DNA of 64,000 nt from Spirochaetaceae bacterium (lineage in GTDB: Bacteria; Spirochaetota; Spirochaetia; Treponematales; Breznakiellaceae): NCBI GenBank assembly GCA_031278215.1, contig JAITKV010000060.1:1-64000 (forward strand), written 5' to 3'. How positions within the stretch are numbered: the first letter of the stretch is position 1; each line of letters opens with the position of its first letter. Positions 1 to 8,680 of this stretch are shown here, one piece after another. The notes under the pieces are model-generated. The model was not told the origin of the DNA. It searched no databases and saw only the letters and a list, made by a program, of their open reading frames with translations. The position numbers and the translations under genes were made by a program.

Positions 1-687
1 AATCGCTTCGCTGGTGCGGCCTTTGGACAGGGCTTCCAGGGATTTGCCTAGCAGGATAAGGGCGATAATCACCCCGGCGGTCTCAAAGTACAGCGCGTCG
101 ACGGCGTTAAAATTGCCGTTGGCGATTTCAAATATATTGTAAACGCTGTAAGCAATCGCCGCGGTGGTGCCCACGGCGATAAGACTGTCCATGTTGGGGC
201 TGCGCCGAAACAGGTTTTTAAAGCCCACAATGTAAAACTGGCCCCCCGCGATAATAATGGGAATAACCAGCAGTAATTCCACCAGCGCGTAGATCAGGGG
301 AAAATTCATGGGGGCTAAGGCCTTGGGGAACGGCAGGGAGAACGCCTTTATCATCGGCGCCATAGCGATGTAAAGCAAAGGAATTCCCAGGGCGGCGGCG
401 ACGGTAAATTTTGTCCAGAGGGTTTTGATTTCCTTCTCCTTGCGGAGTTTGTCTTCGTCCACCGTTCCCTTTTTGGAAAGGCCCAGGGCCTTGTACCCCG
501 CCTTCTCAACGGCTTCTTGAAGGGCGGAAATTCGCACCTTGAGGGGATCGTATACCACCGTGGCTTTTTCCGTGGCAAGGTTCACCGAGGCGCTGGCAAC
601 GCCCTCCAGCCTGCCCAGGACCTTTTCTACCCGGGCCGAGCAGGCCGCGCAGGTCATGCCTTCGATACGCAGTGTTTCGCTTTGCAT
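1..687 (-). CDS. copA: Copper-translocating P-type ATPase, N-terminal part (runs off the left edge)
   Basis: The minus strand is open from ATG at 687 to the window edge, 229 codons with no stop. The N-terminus is a heavy-metal-associated domain with the metal-binding motif MTCAAC (about residues 12-17), followed by several membrane segments, including one around LLLVIPIIIAGGQFYIVG, and the family signature NMDSLIAVGTTAA. These match CopA/CcoI-type Cu(+) exporters of the P1B family, which pump Cu(I) out of the cytoplasm. A site AGGAG lies 5 nt before the ATG. The catalytic DKTG and nucleotide-binding domains are outside the window. Two other copper-related genes lie upstream on the same strand. 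Confidence 0.93.
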   Translation of the reverse strand, partial: MQSETLRIEGMTCAACSARVEKVLGRLEGVASASVNLATEKATVVYDPLKVRISALQEAVEKAGYKALGLSKKGTVDEDKLRKEKEIKTLWTKFTVAAALGIPLLYIAMAPMIKAFSLPFPKALAPMNFPLIYALVELLLVIPIIIAGGQFYIVGFKNLFRRSPNMDSLIAVGTTAAIAYSVYNIFEIANGNFNAVDALYFETAGVIIALILLGKSLEALSKGRTSEAI

Positions 688-696
688 GGTTGCTCC

Positions 697-936
697 TAAT
701 TAGTGTCTGTCCACAAAGCCGGTGCACAAACTACCTTTGCGCACAAATTATGTTTGCACGCAAACCACGTTTGCACGCAAACTACGTTTGCGACTTTATA
801 GACAGACCGCGGACTTTAGTCCGATGCATGTGCGCCCGGTTTGTACCAAAACGGTACGCCAATGCCTGTTTTAAGACAGCCGCGGACCTACGGTCCGCGT
901 CCATAATGTGTCTGCATTATGGACAGCCGCTAATTA
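697..936. mobile_element. MITE-like element with 17-nt terminal inverted repeats
   Basis: The left end (697-713) and the reverse complement of the right end (920-936) match at 15 of 17 positions (TAATTAGTGTCTGTCCA against TAATTAGCGGCTGTCCA). The interior is non-coding and packed with short palindromes: GTTTGCACGCAAAC twice (752-765, 769-782), CGGACT/AGTCCG (810-823), GTACC/GGTAC (843-857), CGCGGACC/GGTCCGCG (881-899) and TCCATAATG/CATTATGGA (900-923). The ends start and finish in TA, so a TA target duplication is possible. The element fills the gap between copA and the DUF2318 gene. It has no transposase. The call as a mobile element is inference from structure alone. Confidence 0.6.
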
Positions 937-939
937 CTA

Positions 940-1455
940 TTAACTACGCCGCCACCGGGCAAAGATGATTTTTTCTTTCTTCAAAAATTCTTTTGAAATG
1001 GTAATGGTGGCGTCCGTTACCGTTTTATTTTCCGGGAATATCGGTACGGGATTACAGCCCCCGGCCCGCAGCCCCACCTGGCTCATCCGGAACCGGGTGC
1101 CGCAGTTCTGGCATACCAGCACCGTCCCCTGCTGTTTGTAAAAGCCCCGGCCCGAGTTGTAGCATATCTTGCAGGTGTTAAAGGCCGTGCGGATAGTACC
1201 GTCCGGGGCCCGGACCGCCAATACTTCAATCCTGGTTCCCTCGATGTCCACCGGGTAGAAGACGGCGTTTTCCGTTACTTCGGAAATCCGGATAACCAAA
1301 TCCCGGTCGGCGATAACGGGTTTTAGCACGTTTTGCTCCGCCCTTTGCCCTAAAAGGGCAAACCCCATTACCGGCAAGAGCGCCCGTAAAACCAGGGCTT
1401 TGTGTTTTTTCGTTTTCGTAAAAATACCGCCCAAAACGGCGATCACGTTTTCCAT
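940..1455 (-). CDS. DUF2318-type membrane-anchored protein with CxxC pairs
   Basis: 171 codons starting at ATG 1455, with AGGAGG 7 nt upstream. One N-terminal membrane segment (about residues 22-36) precedes a soluble domain carrying CKIC, then CQNCGTRF, then GGCNP. This cysteine arrangement is typical of the DUF2318 family, found alone or fused to iron/copper membrane transport proteins. The family is thought to bind a metal or a redox cofactor, but its exact role is not established. It sits between copA and the SafE-cupredoxin fusion gene, which suggests a role in copper delivery or redox handling outside the membrane. Confidence 0.75.
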   Translation of the reverse strand: MENVIAVLGGIFTKTKKHKALVLRALLPVMGFALLGQRAEQNVLKPVIADRDLVIRISEVTENAVFYPVDIEGTRIEVLAVRAPDGTIRTAFNTCKICYNSGRGFYKQQGTVLVCQNCGTRFRMSQVGLRAGGCNPVPIFPENKTVTDATITISKEFLKKEKIIFARWRRS

Positions 1456-1498
1456 CGTTAAGCCTCCTCGCAGCTATGGCAACGCTTAGGGATAGGTC

Positions 1499-1531
1499 AA
1501 TACCCAAGAACCCGCTTGCGCGGGGGAGCCT
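1499..1531. repeat. Interspersed hairpin repeat, copy 1
   Basis: 28 identical bases (1499-1526) recur at 28948-28975, followed by one mismatch and GCCT in both copies. The core can fold as CCCGC-TTGC-GCGGG. Both copies are intergenic. No coding function is seen. Confidence 0.7.
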
Positions 1532-1544
1532 GGGTCGGGGAGGT

Positions 1545-3407
1545 TTATTCCCCGGGTCTGCCGGCGCAGCATCCGCCCGGCCCGGCGGCGGCCGCTTCAA
1601 AATAGGCGTCCGGGTAAATTTGGGTTTCAAAGTTTCCGGCTTCCGTCTTTATCGCCTCCATATCCACATTGTCTAAATCGTCCACCACCTTTACATAACC
1701 GTAGAATACATTATCGCCGGTGGAAAAATCAAATGTTTCGGCGGGCATTAACTGAATAAGGTTGTCCCCCTGTTCCAGATCCAACTGTGTGTAATAGGCC
1801 GGGAAGATAAGGCGGCTGTTTCCCGGATCAAGGGAATCGTTGGTGATGGTCAGCAGAGCGGGCATATTGCGCTGCAACACGACAATCGCCGGGTCCATGC
1901 CGTCATCACGAAGATTGATGCTTACGGTCTGGTAGGGAAAGCCGTCTTGTCCCGCGCTTTGAATTTCGGCCGCCACAAGCTTGTCCGTGGGAATGGCTGC
2001 GCCGGCGGATACGGGGTCCAGGCTTGGATCGTCCGCGCCCGCCAGGCCCCGCCCCTCTTCTACCACGGTAATGGAGCTGCGGATCATCCCCATCCAGCAC
2101 GAGTAAGAGAACCGGCCTGTTTTTTCCGGCATGAATTCGATCACGTTCTCTCCGGGCCGGAAGCGGTGTTCGATTTTATATTCCCGGATTATCATCCGGT
2201 TGTTACAGCCGTTAATGCTTCCCTGGGGGGCGGTGATGGTCCACCGGACCGGAACGCCCGCCTGGACGGTGATCGCCGGGTAAGATCCGGAGGCTAATGT
2301 GGAATTGACAATCTGTACGCCGTCTTCGATTATGGGCTCGAAAGCGCCTTCCTCCCCGGCGCCTGTTTTTAGCGCCGGGGCCCGGGGGGTAAAATTAAGG
2401 CTGAACCCCGAAAGTCCCCATCCGTAGCTGAACATGGTCATGCCCATTACCGTTACCAGCACCGCTCCTACTTTCATCGCCCGGCGGGTAAATTTTTTGC
2501 CCGCCATTGAACTTAAGGCGCCGACGCCGAAGATCAGGGGAACCGTGCCCATGCTAAAGAGGAACATCGAGATCCCTCCGGCCGCGGGGCTTCCCGTGGA
2601 AAGCGCGTATAACTGCATGGCCTGTAAGGGGCCGCAGGGCATAAGGCCGTTTAAGAGGCCGATGATGAGAGGATTTTTGCCCCCGCCCCTTTGCCCGTCA
2701 ATTTTTTTTGTAAAGATCTTCGGCATGCTCAGGTTAAAACGGCGGAGGGCCGGGAATATATCAAGCATATTGATCCCCATGATAACCATAATAAGCCCGG
2801 CGATTAACTGTAGGACGCCCTGAAACCGTCCCCCTATGCTGACCACGGAGCCTATGGATCCGGCGATAGCGCCCACGGCGGTATACGAGATAACCCGTCC
2901 GCCATTGTAGAGGATGGAAGGAAGCAGTACCTTCCAGGGTTGTTCTTCCTGCGGCGCGGCCGCGGCGAAGGGTATACATTGGGAAAGATTGATGCCGCCG
3001 CACATGGCGACACAGTGTACCGAGGTGATAAGGCCGATGACCAGGAGCATGCCGTAACCCATGCCGGCCTCTGCCAGAGGAAAGGCCGAACTAAGGGTGC
3101 TTAAGCCCAGGCCCCTTAACAGTACATACAGAGAAATGATTATTACCACCGTCGCGATGATCTTTTTAAGCGGCGGGCCGTCCCTGCCGTCTAATACCCG
3201 GTAGTCCAGTTGTTCTATGACCGCTTTTATTTCGTGAAACGTTACTACCGAAGCGTTCCAGGTAACCGCAGCCGCCCCGGTGCTGAAGTTTACCGCGGCG
3301 TCCTGGACCCCCACGGTGCTTTTTAGCTTCCGTTCAATCCGGGTTTGGCAGTGTATGCAGGTCATGCCGCCTATTCGGAACGAACTTGACTTTATGGCGC
3401 TGTCCAT
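1545..3407 (-). CDS. HMA domain / SafE-type membrane domain / cupredoxin fusion protein
   Basis: About 620 codons. Domains in order: a heavy-metal-associated domain with MTCIHC (residues about 12-17); a six-helix SafE/DsbD-like membrane region (about 80-345) with CVAMCGG and GLMPCGPLQ, whose paired cysteines fit a thiol or metal relay; then two cupredoxin-like beta domains (about 375-460 and 500-590), the first ending in CWMGM, a likely copper ligand set. The architecture is known in copper homeostasis and oxidase assembly clusters, and the neighbouring copA fits. I chose ATG 3407 because TATACT (3420-3415) lies 7 nt upstream, as at other genes here; a TTG at 3428 is the alternative. Confidence 0.85.
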   Translation of the reverse strand: MDSAIKSSSFRIGGMTCIHCQTRIERKLKSTVGVQDAAVNFSTGAAAVTWNASVVTFHEIKAVIEQLDYRVLDGRDGPPLKKIIATVVIIISLYVLLRGLGLSTLSSAFPLAEAGMGYGMLLVIGLITSVHCVAMCGGINLSQCIPFAAAAPQEEQPWKVLLPSILYNGGRVISYTAVGAIAGSIGSVVSIGGRFQGVLQLIAGLIMVIMGINMLDIFPALRRFNLSMPKIFTKKIDGQRGGGKNPLIIGLLNGLMPCGPLQAMQLYALSTGSPAAGGISMFLFSMGTVPLIFGVGALSSMAGKKFTRRAMKVGAVLVTVMGMTMFSYGWGLSGFSLNFTPRAPALKTGAGEEGAFEPIIEDGVQIVNSTLASGSYPAITVQAGVPVRWTITAPQGSINGCNNRMIIREYKIEHRFRPGENVIEFMPEKTGRFSYSCWMGMIRSSITVVEEGRGLAGADDPSLDPVSAGAAIPTDKLVAAEIQSAGQDGFPYQTVSINLRDDGMDPAIVVLQRNMPALLTITNDSLDPGNSRLIFPAYYTQLDLEQGDNLIQLMPAETFDFSTGDNVFYGYVKVVDDLDNVDMEAIKTEAGNFETQIYPDAYFEAAAAGPGGCCAGRPGE

Positions 3408-3468
3408 ACTGCGGAGTATACGATCCAATTGTGTTAAAATTATGATTTTTTTAAAAAATTTGAAAAAC

Positions 3469-3516
3469 CGCCGGCACGTCCGCCGGCACGTCCGCCGGTA
3501 CGCCCGCCGGTACGCC
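3469..3516. repeat. Four tandem 12-bp units
   Basis: Units CGCCGGCACGTC, CGCCGGCACGTC, CGCCGGTACGCC, CGCCGGTACGCC lie head to tail in the non-coding gap 3408-3831. The rest of that gap holds a 9-bp inverted repeat (3668-3676 with 3709-3717) and a promoter-like sequence, but no convincing gene. Confidence 0.85.
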
Positions 3517-3663
3517 CGAGGTATGCAGTAGTTCCCGGATTAAGCGGGAAGCCGCTATAAACTAAACTGCCGGGAAAAGGCGGCCCCGGACTTTATCCCG
3601 TTAGGGGGATGCCGTCCCCGCCGGGGGGCAGGGGTATGGCATTTTTTCTGATTTGTGTTAGAC

Positions 3664-3692
3664 TTGACCATGACGGCGCTATTCTTTTTAAT
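3664..3692 (+). promoter_or_regulatory. Putative promoter for cardiolipin synthase gene
   Basis: TTGACC (3664-3669), a 17-nt spacer and TTTAAT (3687-3692). It would give a leader of about 130 nt before the GTG at 3832. A 9-bp inverted repeat CCATGACGG/CCGTCATGG overlaps the -35 box and the start of the transcript and could be an operator. Confidence 0.45.
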
Positions 3693-3831
3693 GCGGCTGC
3701 GGTAAACACCGTCATGGGGATTTTGCCGTTTGCCCTGCACGGCGCGGCCTTAACCGCTCCGTACAAGGGCTGCAGGGCTGGGCGTTACGCTTCAGGCTGG
3801 GCGGAAGCTGTAAAAAAGGGTAAAAGCGGGC

Positions 3832-5367
3832 GTGAAAAAAAAGTTTGGCTGGGCGGTCTTTAAGCGAAGGGCCTTTGTCATCTTCACCCTCTTCTTTCAA
3901 ATCTGCTTTCTTATTTTTCTTATCATCGGTTCCAGTATGTCCTTTCACTACATCAACTGGGGCCTTAGTGTGTTAAGCATCATCGTATCGATCCACGTGC
4001 TTAACAAAAGAGAAAAGGCCGCCTACAAGCTTACCTGGATTTTCCTTATCATGATGTTCCCCATCTTTGGGGGGCTTATGTACGTCATTTTTTTCTTCCA
4101 GTCCAACCCTCGAAAGCTAAAGCGGTATATCAACCAGACCATCGATCAGACCAGGCCGTTTTTTTCCCTCGCCGGCGACAGCCTCCCCGTGCTGGCCGCC
4201 TCCCTGCCGGAGCATTTTACCCAGGCCCATTACCTCCAGGAATACGCGGGCTTTCCCGTCTATACCCGCACCGGGGCCGAGTATTTTCCTTCCGGGGAGG
4301 CTTTCTTTCCCCGGCTCCTGGAAGAGCTGGAAAAGGCGGAGCGGTATATTTTTATGGAATTTTTTATCCTCCGGGAGGGGGTGATGCTGGACCCGATACT
4401 GGCGGTTATGGAAAAGAAGGCCCAGGCGGGGCTTGATGTCCGGATTATCTACGATGACCTGGGCTGCTTTATGTCCCTGCCCCCCGATTTTTCCCGGCTT
4501 TTGGAACGGCGGGGAATTAGGTGTCTGGTTTTTAATCCCTTTAGGCCTATCTTTTCATCCCTCCAGAACAACCGGGATCACCGGAAGATTATTTCCATTG
4601 ACGGCAAAACGGCCTTTACCGGGGGCATAAACCTGGCGGATGAATACATCAACGCCGTTGAACGCTTTGGCCACTGGAAAGACGCGGCCATTTTAATCAC
4701 CGGGGAAGCGGCCTGGTCCCTAACCCTAATCTTCCTCCAGATGTGGAACCTAAGGCGGAAAGACTTTGACGCCTACGGAAATTTTTACCCGTGGCGGAAC
4801 GGGCTCTGCCCGGCGGAGTCCGACGGCTTTATCCAACCCTACGCGGACAGCCCCGTGGATGATGAAAATGTGGGGGAACACGTGTATATTCAGATTATCA
4901 ACAGCGCCCGGAAGTATGTGTACATCAACACCCCCTACCTGGTGGTGGACGACAATCTGCTTTCCGCCCTGACCCTGGCGGCAAAAAGCGGGGTGGATGT
5001 GCGGATCATCACCCCCCACCGTTGGGACAAGTGGATGGTGGCGATCTGCTCCCGGTCATATTACCGGCAACTGGTGGCCGCGGGGGTCAGGGTCTACGAA
5101 TACAGCTCCGGCTTTAACCATACCAAGACCTTTGTATCCGACGACCGGGTGGCCACCGTGGGCACCACCAATCTGGATTTCCGCAGCCTCTACCTGCATT
5201 TTGAATGCGGCGTCCTGCTTTACGGGAGCCGGGCCGTCGGGGCGGTAAAAAAAGATTTTCTTAACACCGTCCCCGTCTCCCACGAAGTTACCTTGGAAGA
5301 ATGCACCCGGAATGTGTTCCAAAAAATTATCCCCGATGTGCTGCGGATCTTTGCCCCGCTGATGTGA
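3832..5367 (+). CDS. cls: Cardiolipin synthase, phospholipase D family
   Basis: 511 codons from a GTG start. Three hydrophobic segments in the first 95 residues form the PLDc_N membrane anchor. Two HKD catalytic motifs follow: HRKIISIDGKTAFTGGIN (about residue 250) and HTKTFVSDDRVATVGTTN (about residue 430). This is the layout of bacterial ClsA-type enzymes, which condense two phosphatidylglycerol molecules into cardiolipin at the inner membrane. Full length for the family. The GTG is preferred because the membrane anchor begins immediately after it and AAAGGG lies upstream. It appears to be a single-gene transcript, convergent with the chemoreceptor gene. Confidence 0.93.
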   Translation: MKKKFGWAVFKRRAFVIFTLFFQICFLIFLIIGSSMSFHYINWGLSVLSIIVSIHVLNKREKAAYKLTWIFLIMMFPIFGGLMYVIFFFQSNPRKLKRYINQTIDQTRPFFSLAGDSLPVLAASLPEHFTQAHYLQEYAGFPVYTRTGAEYFPSGEAFFPRLLEELEKAERYIFMEFFILREGVMLDPILAVMEKKAQAGLDVRIIYDDLGCFMSLPPDFSRLLERRGIRCLVFNPFRPIFSSLQNNRDHRKIISIDGKTAFTGGINLADEYINAVERFGHWKDAAILITGEAAWSLTLIFLQMWNLRRKDFDAYGNFYPWRNGLCPAESDGFIQPYADSPVDDENVGEHVYIQIINSARKYVYINTPYLVVDDNLLSALTLAAKSGVDVRIITPHRWDKWMVAICSRSYYRQLVAAGVRVYEYSSGFNHTKTFVSDDRVATVGTTNLDFRSLYLHFECGVLLYGSRAVGAVKKDFLNTVPVSHEVTLEECTRNVFQKIIPDVLRIFAPLM

Positions 5368-5405
5368 TCCCCCGCGGACCTTCCGCCGCCCCGCCGGCTC
5401 TGCTC

Positions 5406-7265
5406 CTACACCTCAAAGCTGTCTACAATTTGGGAAATTGACGTAATCGCCGCCTGATTGGTCAAGGCGAGCCGGGAAATTTCCTGGGCCCCGGTGTTGA
5501 CGGTTTGTATATCTTCGGCCATTTGGGAAATGCTGCCTGCTATTTCCCGGGACTGGTCTTGCAGGGCGCCGATCTCCTTAAGCATGGATTCGTTGCCCTC
5601 CCGCATTTCTTTGGAACCGGTGCTTACTTCGGCGGTAACGTCGTTCATCACCTTCAGGGCCTCCATAACCTGAACGGCCCCTTCCTTCTGTTCCCGGACG
5701 GCGTTATTTACCTCCTGCACGAGCCCGCCGGTTTCGTCCACCTTGACGGCGACCTGGCTAAAGGATTCCTCGGAAGCCTTGGCGTTCTTGACGATATGGG
5801 TAATGGTTTCCACGATTTGTTTTAGTTCGACGCTGATCTTCCGGGATTCGGCGGAAGAATTTTCCGCCAGCTTTCGTATTTCGTCGGCCACCACGGAAAA
5901 TCCCCGGCCCGCGTCCCCCGCGTGGGCCGCTTCAATAGCGGCGTTCATGGCCAGGAGGTTGGTCTGGGCGGCAATGGTGGAGATGATCCGGTTCGCCTCC
6001 TGCAGGGCCTGGGACTGCCCCACAATTTCGTTGATTTTAGCGCCGCTTTCCTGTTGTATGGCGCTTCCTGCGGCCGCGGCGTCGCCCACGGTCTTAAACT
6101 GGAGGGCCATTTTTTCCGTCACGGCGCCGATGGACGTAATGTTTCCGATCATTTCTTCCACCGCCGCGGAAGCCTCGCTCACGCTGGCCGCCTGGGTTCT
6201 GATGGAGTTATCCAGGGATTCGATATTTTTGGCGATCTCTTGTACCGCCGCGGAAGATTCCGTGACGCTGCGCGTCTGATCTTCGCTTCGTGTCCGCACC
6301 TGTTCCACCGCGTCGGAAATACGGCCCAGGGATAAAGCCATGCCGGCGGCGTGTTCCTCCAGTTTAAGGCCCGACGCGGACAGATCCCCCTGGCCGGTCT
6401 TGATGTCCCGCATCCCGGCCCCCATATTTTCGCAAAAACTGTTGACCATCCCCGCGATGGTCCCCACCTCGTCCACGGAGCAAATGGAGATCCGCCGGGT
6501 TAGATTTTTTTTGGCGGAGGACAAATTTTCAAGCTGTTCAATTACCGAATCAAAGAGGGCGGAGGTGCTTTTTTTTAGGGTCAGGGCCAGGACAAATACG
6601 AAGAGCACCAAAAAGGCGATAAGGCCCGACAGGACGGCCCGGTCTCCCCCGTCTAAATTTTGGAAGCTGCCCCCCCCTCTGATGAGGATCAGGAAAACGG
6701 AGGAAAGGCTGTAGAGGATGGAGATAACGGTTATGGCCAGGGGGATGATCAGCATCTTGATACTCTGCCGCCCCTCCCGCAAATTCCGGGGATATTTGGA
6801 GAGGGCGGCGGCGATCAGGGTCTTTGACACCAGCCGGTCGGTGAGGACATAGACAAAGGTCCCCACCAGCAGCCCCAGGGACAAACAGACGAGGTACAGG
6901 GTGGGCCCCATTTCCGGAAGGATTCCAATGGAAGGACCCTGCGCAAAGAGGACCGCCAAAAGGGCGTTTTCGAGGACCGCCAGGAGGGCGATCATCTTAA
7001 GGGGCACGGCGCCGATCTTTTTCAGGACCCCGTCATAGGCCCCTCCGGCGGTCTTGAACCGGGCGGAACCAAACAGCCGGCTGCTTATTCCCATGATCAG
7101 GGTGGACAGAAGGACAAAGGCCAGCCCCGGAAGCCCCGCCCGCCGCGGCATGGCGGCCGCGGAAACCTGGGGATCCCGGAATAAATACAAAAGGGCAAAC
7201 ACAACCAGCGCGTTGATAAGATTACCGGCGCCGATAATAATAAAGAAATTGATTTTTTTGTTCAA
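5406..7265 (-). CDS. Methyl-accepting chemotaxis protein with six-helix membrane domain
   Basis: About 620 codons. Six hydrophobic segments occupy the first 270 residues, with no large periplasmic ligand domain, so the signal is probably sensed in or near the membrane. A HAMP-like linker is followed by a long coiled-coil signalling domain with the conserved tip NLLAMNAAIEAAHAGDAGRG and VVADEIRKLAE, which binds CheA/CheW. No ATG starts the frame. TTG 7265 follows an AGGGG site and begins just before the first helix; an upstream TTG at 7346 is possible. Confidence 0.9.
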   Translation of the reverse strand: MNKKINFFIIIGAGNLINALVVFALLYLFRDPQVSAAAMPRRAGLPGLAFVLLSTLIMGISSRLFGSARFKTAGGAYDGVLKKIGAVPLKMIALLAVLENALLAVLFAQGPSIGILPEMGPTLYLVCLSLGLLVGTFVYVLTDRLVSKTLIAAALSKYPRNLREGRQSIKMLIIPLAITVISILYSLSSVFLILIRGGGSFQNLDGGDRAVLSGLIAFLVLFVFVLALTLKKSTSALFDSVIEQLENLSSAKKNLTRRISICSVDEVGTIAGMVNSFCENMGAGMRDIKTGQGDLSASGLKLEEHAAGMALSLGRISDAVEQVRTRSEDQTRSVTESSAAVQEIAKNIESLDNSIRTQAASVSEASAAVEEMIGNITSIGAVTEKMALQFKTVGDAAAAGSAIQQESGAKINEIVGQSQALQEANRIISTIAAQTNLLAMNAAIEAAHAGDAGRGFSVVADEIRKLAENSSAESRKISVELKQIVETITHIVKNAKASEESFSQVAVKVDETGGLVQEVNNAVREQKEGAVQVMEALKVMNDVTAEVSTGSKEMREGNESMLKEIGALQDQSREIAGSISQMAEDIQTVNTGAQEISRLALTNQAAITSISQIVDSFEV

Positions 7266-7296
7266 AACATACGCCCCTAACGGAATACTATTCCCT

Positions 7297-7313
7297 GGCA
7301 ATTTAAAATTGCC
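7297..7313. promoter_or_regulatory. 17-bp palindrome upstream of the chemoreceptor gene
   Basis: GGCAATTT and AAATTGCC flank one central base. A related GGCAA-AGTCC-TTGCC inverted repeat lies nearby at about 7342-7356. The position upstream of the chemoreceptor start suggests an operator or promoter element. No regulator is identified. Confidence 0.35.
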
Positions 7314-7438
7314 GGGGAATTCCGATTGTAATTGTTTGTAAGGCAAAGTCCTTGCCTGGCAAACCAGAATCTATGGTGTATAAAAACGGGGCTGTCCGGA
7401 AAGTTTGTTTCTTCCCGGCCAGCCCTTTTCTTACGTTA

Positions 7439-8485
7439 TTAATTGATCGTAACAAGCTTGTACTGCTGACTGCCAAGTCCAAGGGCCTCTGCGTGATCCA
7501 GGGTGTGAACGCCGTTCCGGGATTCAATGCGCTGCCTAAGGGATGCGCTTCGCCGGGTGTCGGACCCGTATATTTGATCAACGCAGGCCCTGTCCAGGGC
7601 CACCGGATCCAGGGAGGCAAGAATTCCAATATCGTCCATTTCGGGGGGAGCGGGGTTGCTGTTGCAGTCACAGTCAATGGAAAGGTGGTTCATCACGTTG
7701 ATGTATACGATCCGGCCTTCCCTGCTCTCCATCACTGCCCCCGCGGCCTCTGCCATGGACTCAAGAAAGGCGTCCTGGTCCCCTCCCCAGGGCCTGGTTT
7801 TGCTCTTTCCCCCCGAATGTATCCAGGCCTTTCCTTCGGATGACGCGATGCCTATGGATATGTTTTTAAGGGCGCCGCCAAAACCGCCCATGGCGTGGCC
7901 TTTAAAATGGGAAAGGACCAGGTACGAATCGTAATTGCTAAAATGGGACCCCACAAAATCTTCGGTAATGTTCTTTCCCCGGGGAAAGGGCAGACTGAGG
8001 GATCCTTCTTCGTCCAGAATATCCACGGCGGCGATGGCGGCAAAGCCGTGGTCTACGGCTACTTGCCGGTGCATGGCCGTACTGGACCGCCGGCCGCCGT
8101 ACGCGGTATTACTTTCTACAATGACGCCGTTTACCGACCTAACCAGGTCTTTAATAAGATTCGGGTCCAGGAAGTGATGCCCCCCGGGCTCGCCGGTGCT
8201 GATCTTTACCGCGACCTTGCCGGTAACTTTACGGCCCAGGGCTTCGTACACCGCGGCAAGACCTGCGGGGCTGATCCGGCGGGTAAAGTACACCGCCGGA
8301 ATTTCCGGCCCTTCAAGGCTTGCCGGAATTTCCAGGACCCCCTCCGTCCCGGGGGGCGGGGAATGGGCCGCCGGATTATCCCCCGGGGCCCTGTGGACGG
8401 CGCCGTTTATAAAAAAAGCCGCGGGGGCCGCCACAAGCAGCCCCAGGACGCATACGCGCCATACCATATATCGCCGGAATTTCAT
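7439..8485 (-). CDS. DUF362 domain-containing protein, exported
   Basis: 348 residues from ATG 8485, with GGAGG upstream. A positively charged N-terminus and one hydrophobic segment (about residues 9-27) indicate export or a membrane anchor. The body contains the DUF362 signatures VIVESNTAYGGRRSST and HFKGHAMGGFGGALKNISIG. DUF362 proteins are often fused or linked to ferredoxin-like proteins, but their biochemical role is unsettled. No 4Fe-4S motif is visible here. The gene is divergent from the response regulator gene, with a G11 tract between them. Confidence 0.8.
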   Translation of the reverse strand: MKFRRYMVWRVCVLGLLVAAPAAFFINGAVHRAPGDNPAAHSPPPGTEGVLEIPASLEGPEIPAVYFTRRISPAGLAAVYEALGRKVTGKVAVKISTGEPGGHHFLDPNLIKDLVRSVNGVIVESNTAYGGRRSSTAMHRQVAVDHGFAAIAAVDILDEEGSLSLPFPRGKNITEDFVGSHFSNYDSYLVLSHFKGHAMGGFGGALKNISIGIASSEGKAWIHSGGKSKTRPWGGDQDAFLESMAEAAGAVMESREGRIVYINVMNHLSIDCDCNSNPAPPEMDDIGILASLDPVALDRACVDQIYGSDTRRSASLRQRIESRNGVHTLDHAEALGLGSQQYKLVTIN

Positions 8486-8558
8486 AGGAGCCCCCTCCGG
8501 GCGGTGTGATTTTTTCTTCTTAATATACATATACATCCAAAAACTATTCCCGCGTCAA

Positions 8559-8569
8559 GGGGGGGGGGG
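8559..8569 (+). repeat. G11 homopolymer tract between divergent genes
   Basis: Eleven consecutive G residues lie 112 nt upstream of the response regulator start and 74 nt upstream of the DUF362 gene start on the opposite strand. Tracts of this length are prone to slippage. Confidence 0.9.
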
Positions 8570-8668
8570 CTGCGGTCTACGCGGCGCGGCAAAACCACGC
8601 GGAGGGACCGGGGGCCCCCGCCCGGAACATTCGCTGCCGAATACGCTGTATAAATAGTTTGGTCTATG

Positions 8669-8674
8669 TATAAT
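8669..8674 (+). promoter_or_regulatory. TATAAT -10 box 6 nt before the response regulator ATG
   Basis: A perfect TATAAT followed by AGATCC and then ATG 8681. Transcription would start at or beside the start codon, giving a leaderless mRNA. No good -35 box is seen, so an activator may be needed. Confidence 0.6.
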
Positions 8675-8680
8675 AGATCC

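Noticed and set aside
697-936. Palindrome cluster considered as a replication origin
   Set aside because: No dnaA gene, DnaA-box cluster or AT-rich unwinding stretch is present; the terminal inverted repeats fit a small mobile element better.
3714-3863. Small ORF (49 codons) running into the start of the cardiolipin synthase gene
   Set aside because: No ribosome site, no recognisable sequence, and it overlaps the well-supported cls start in another frame.
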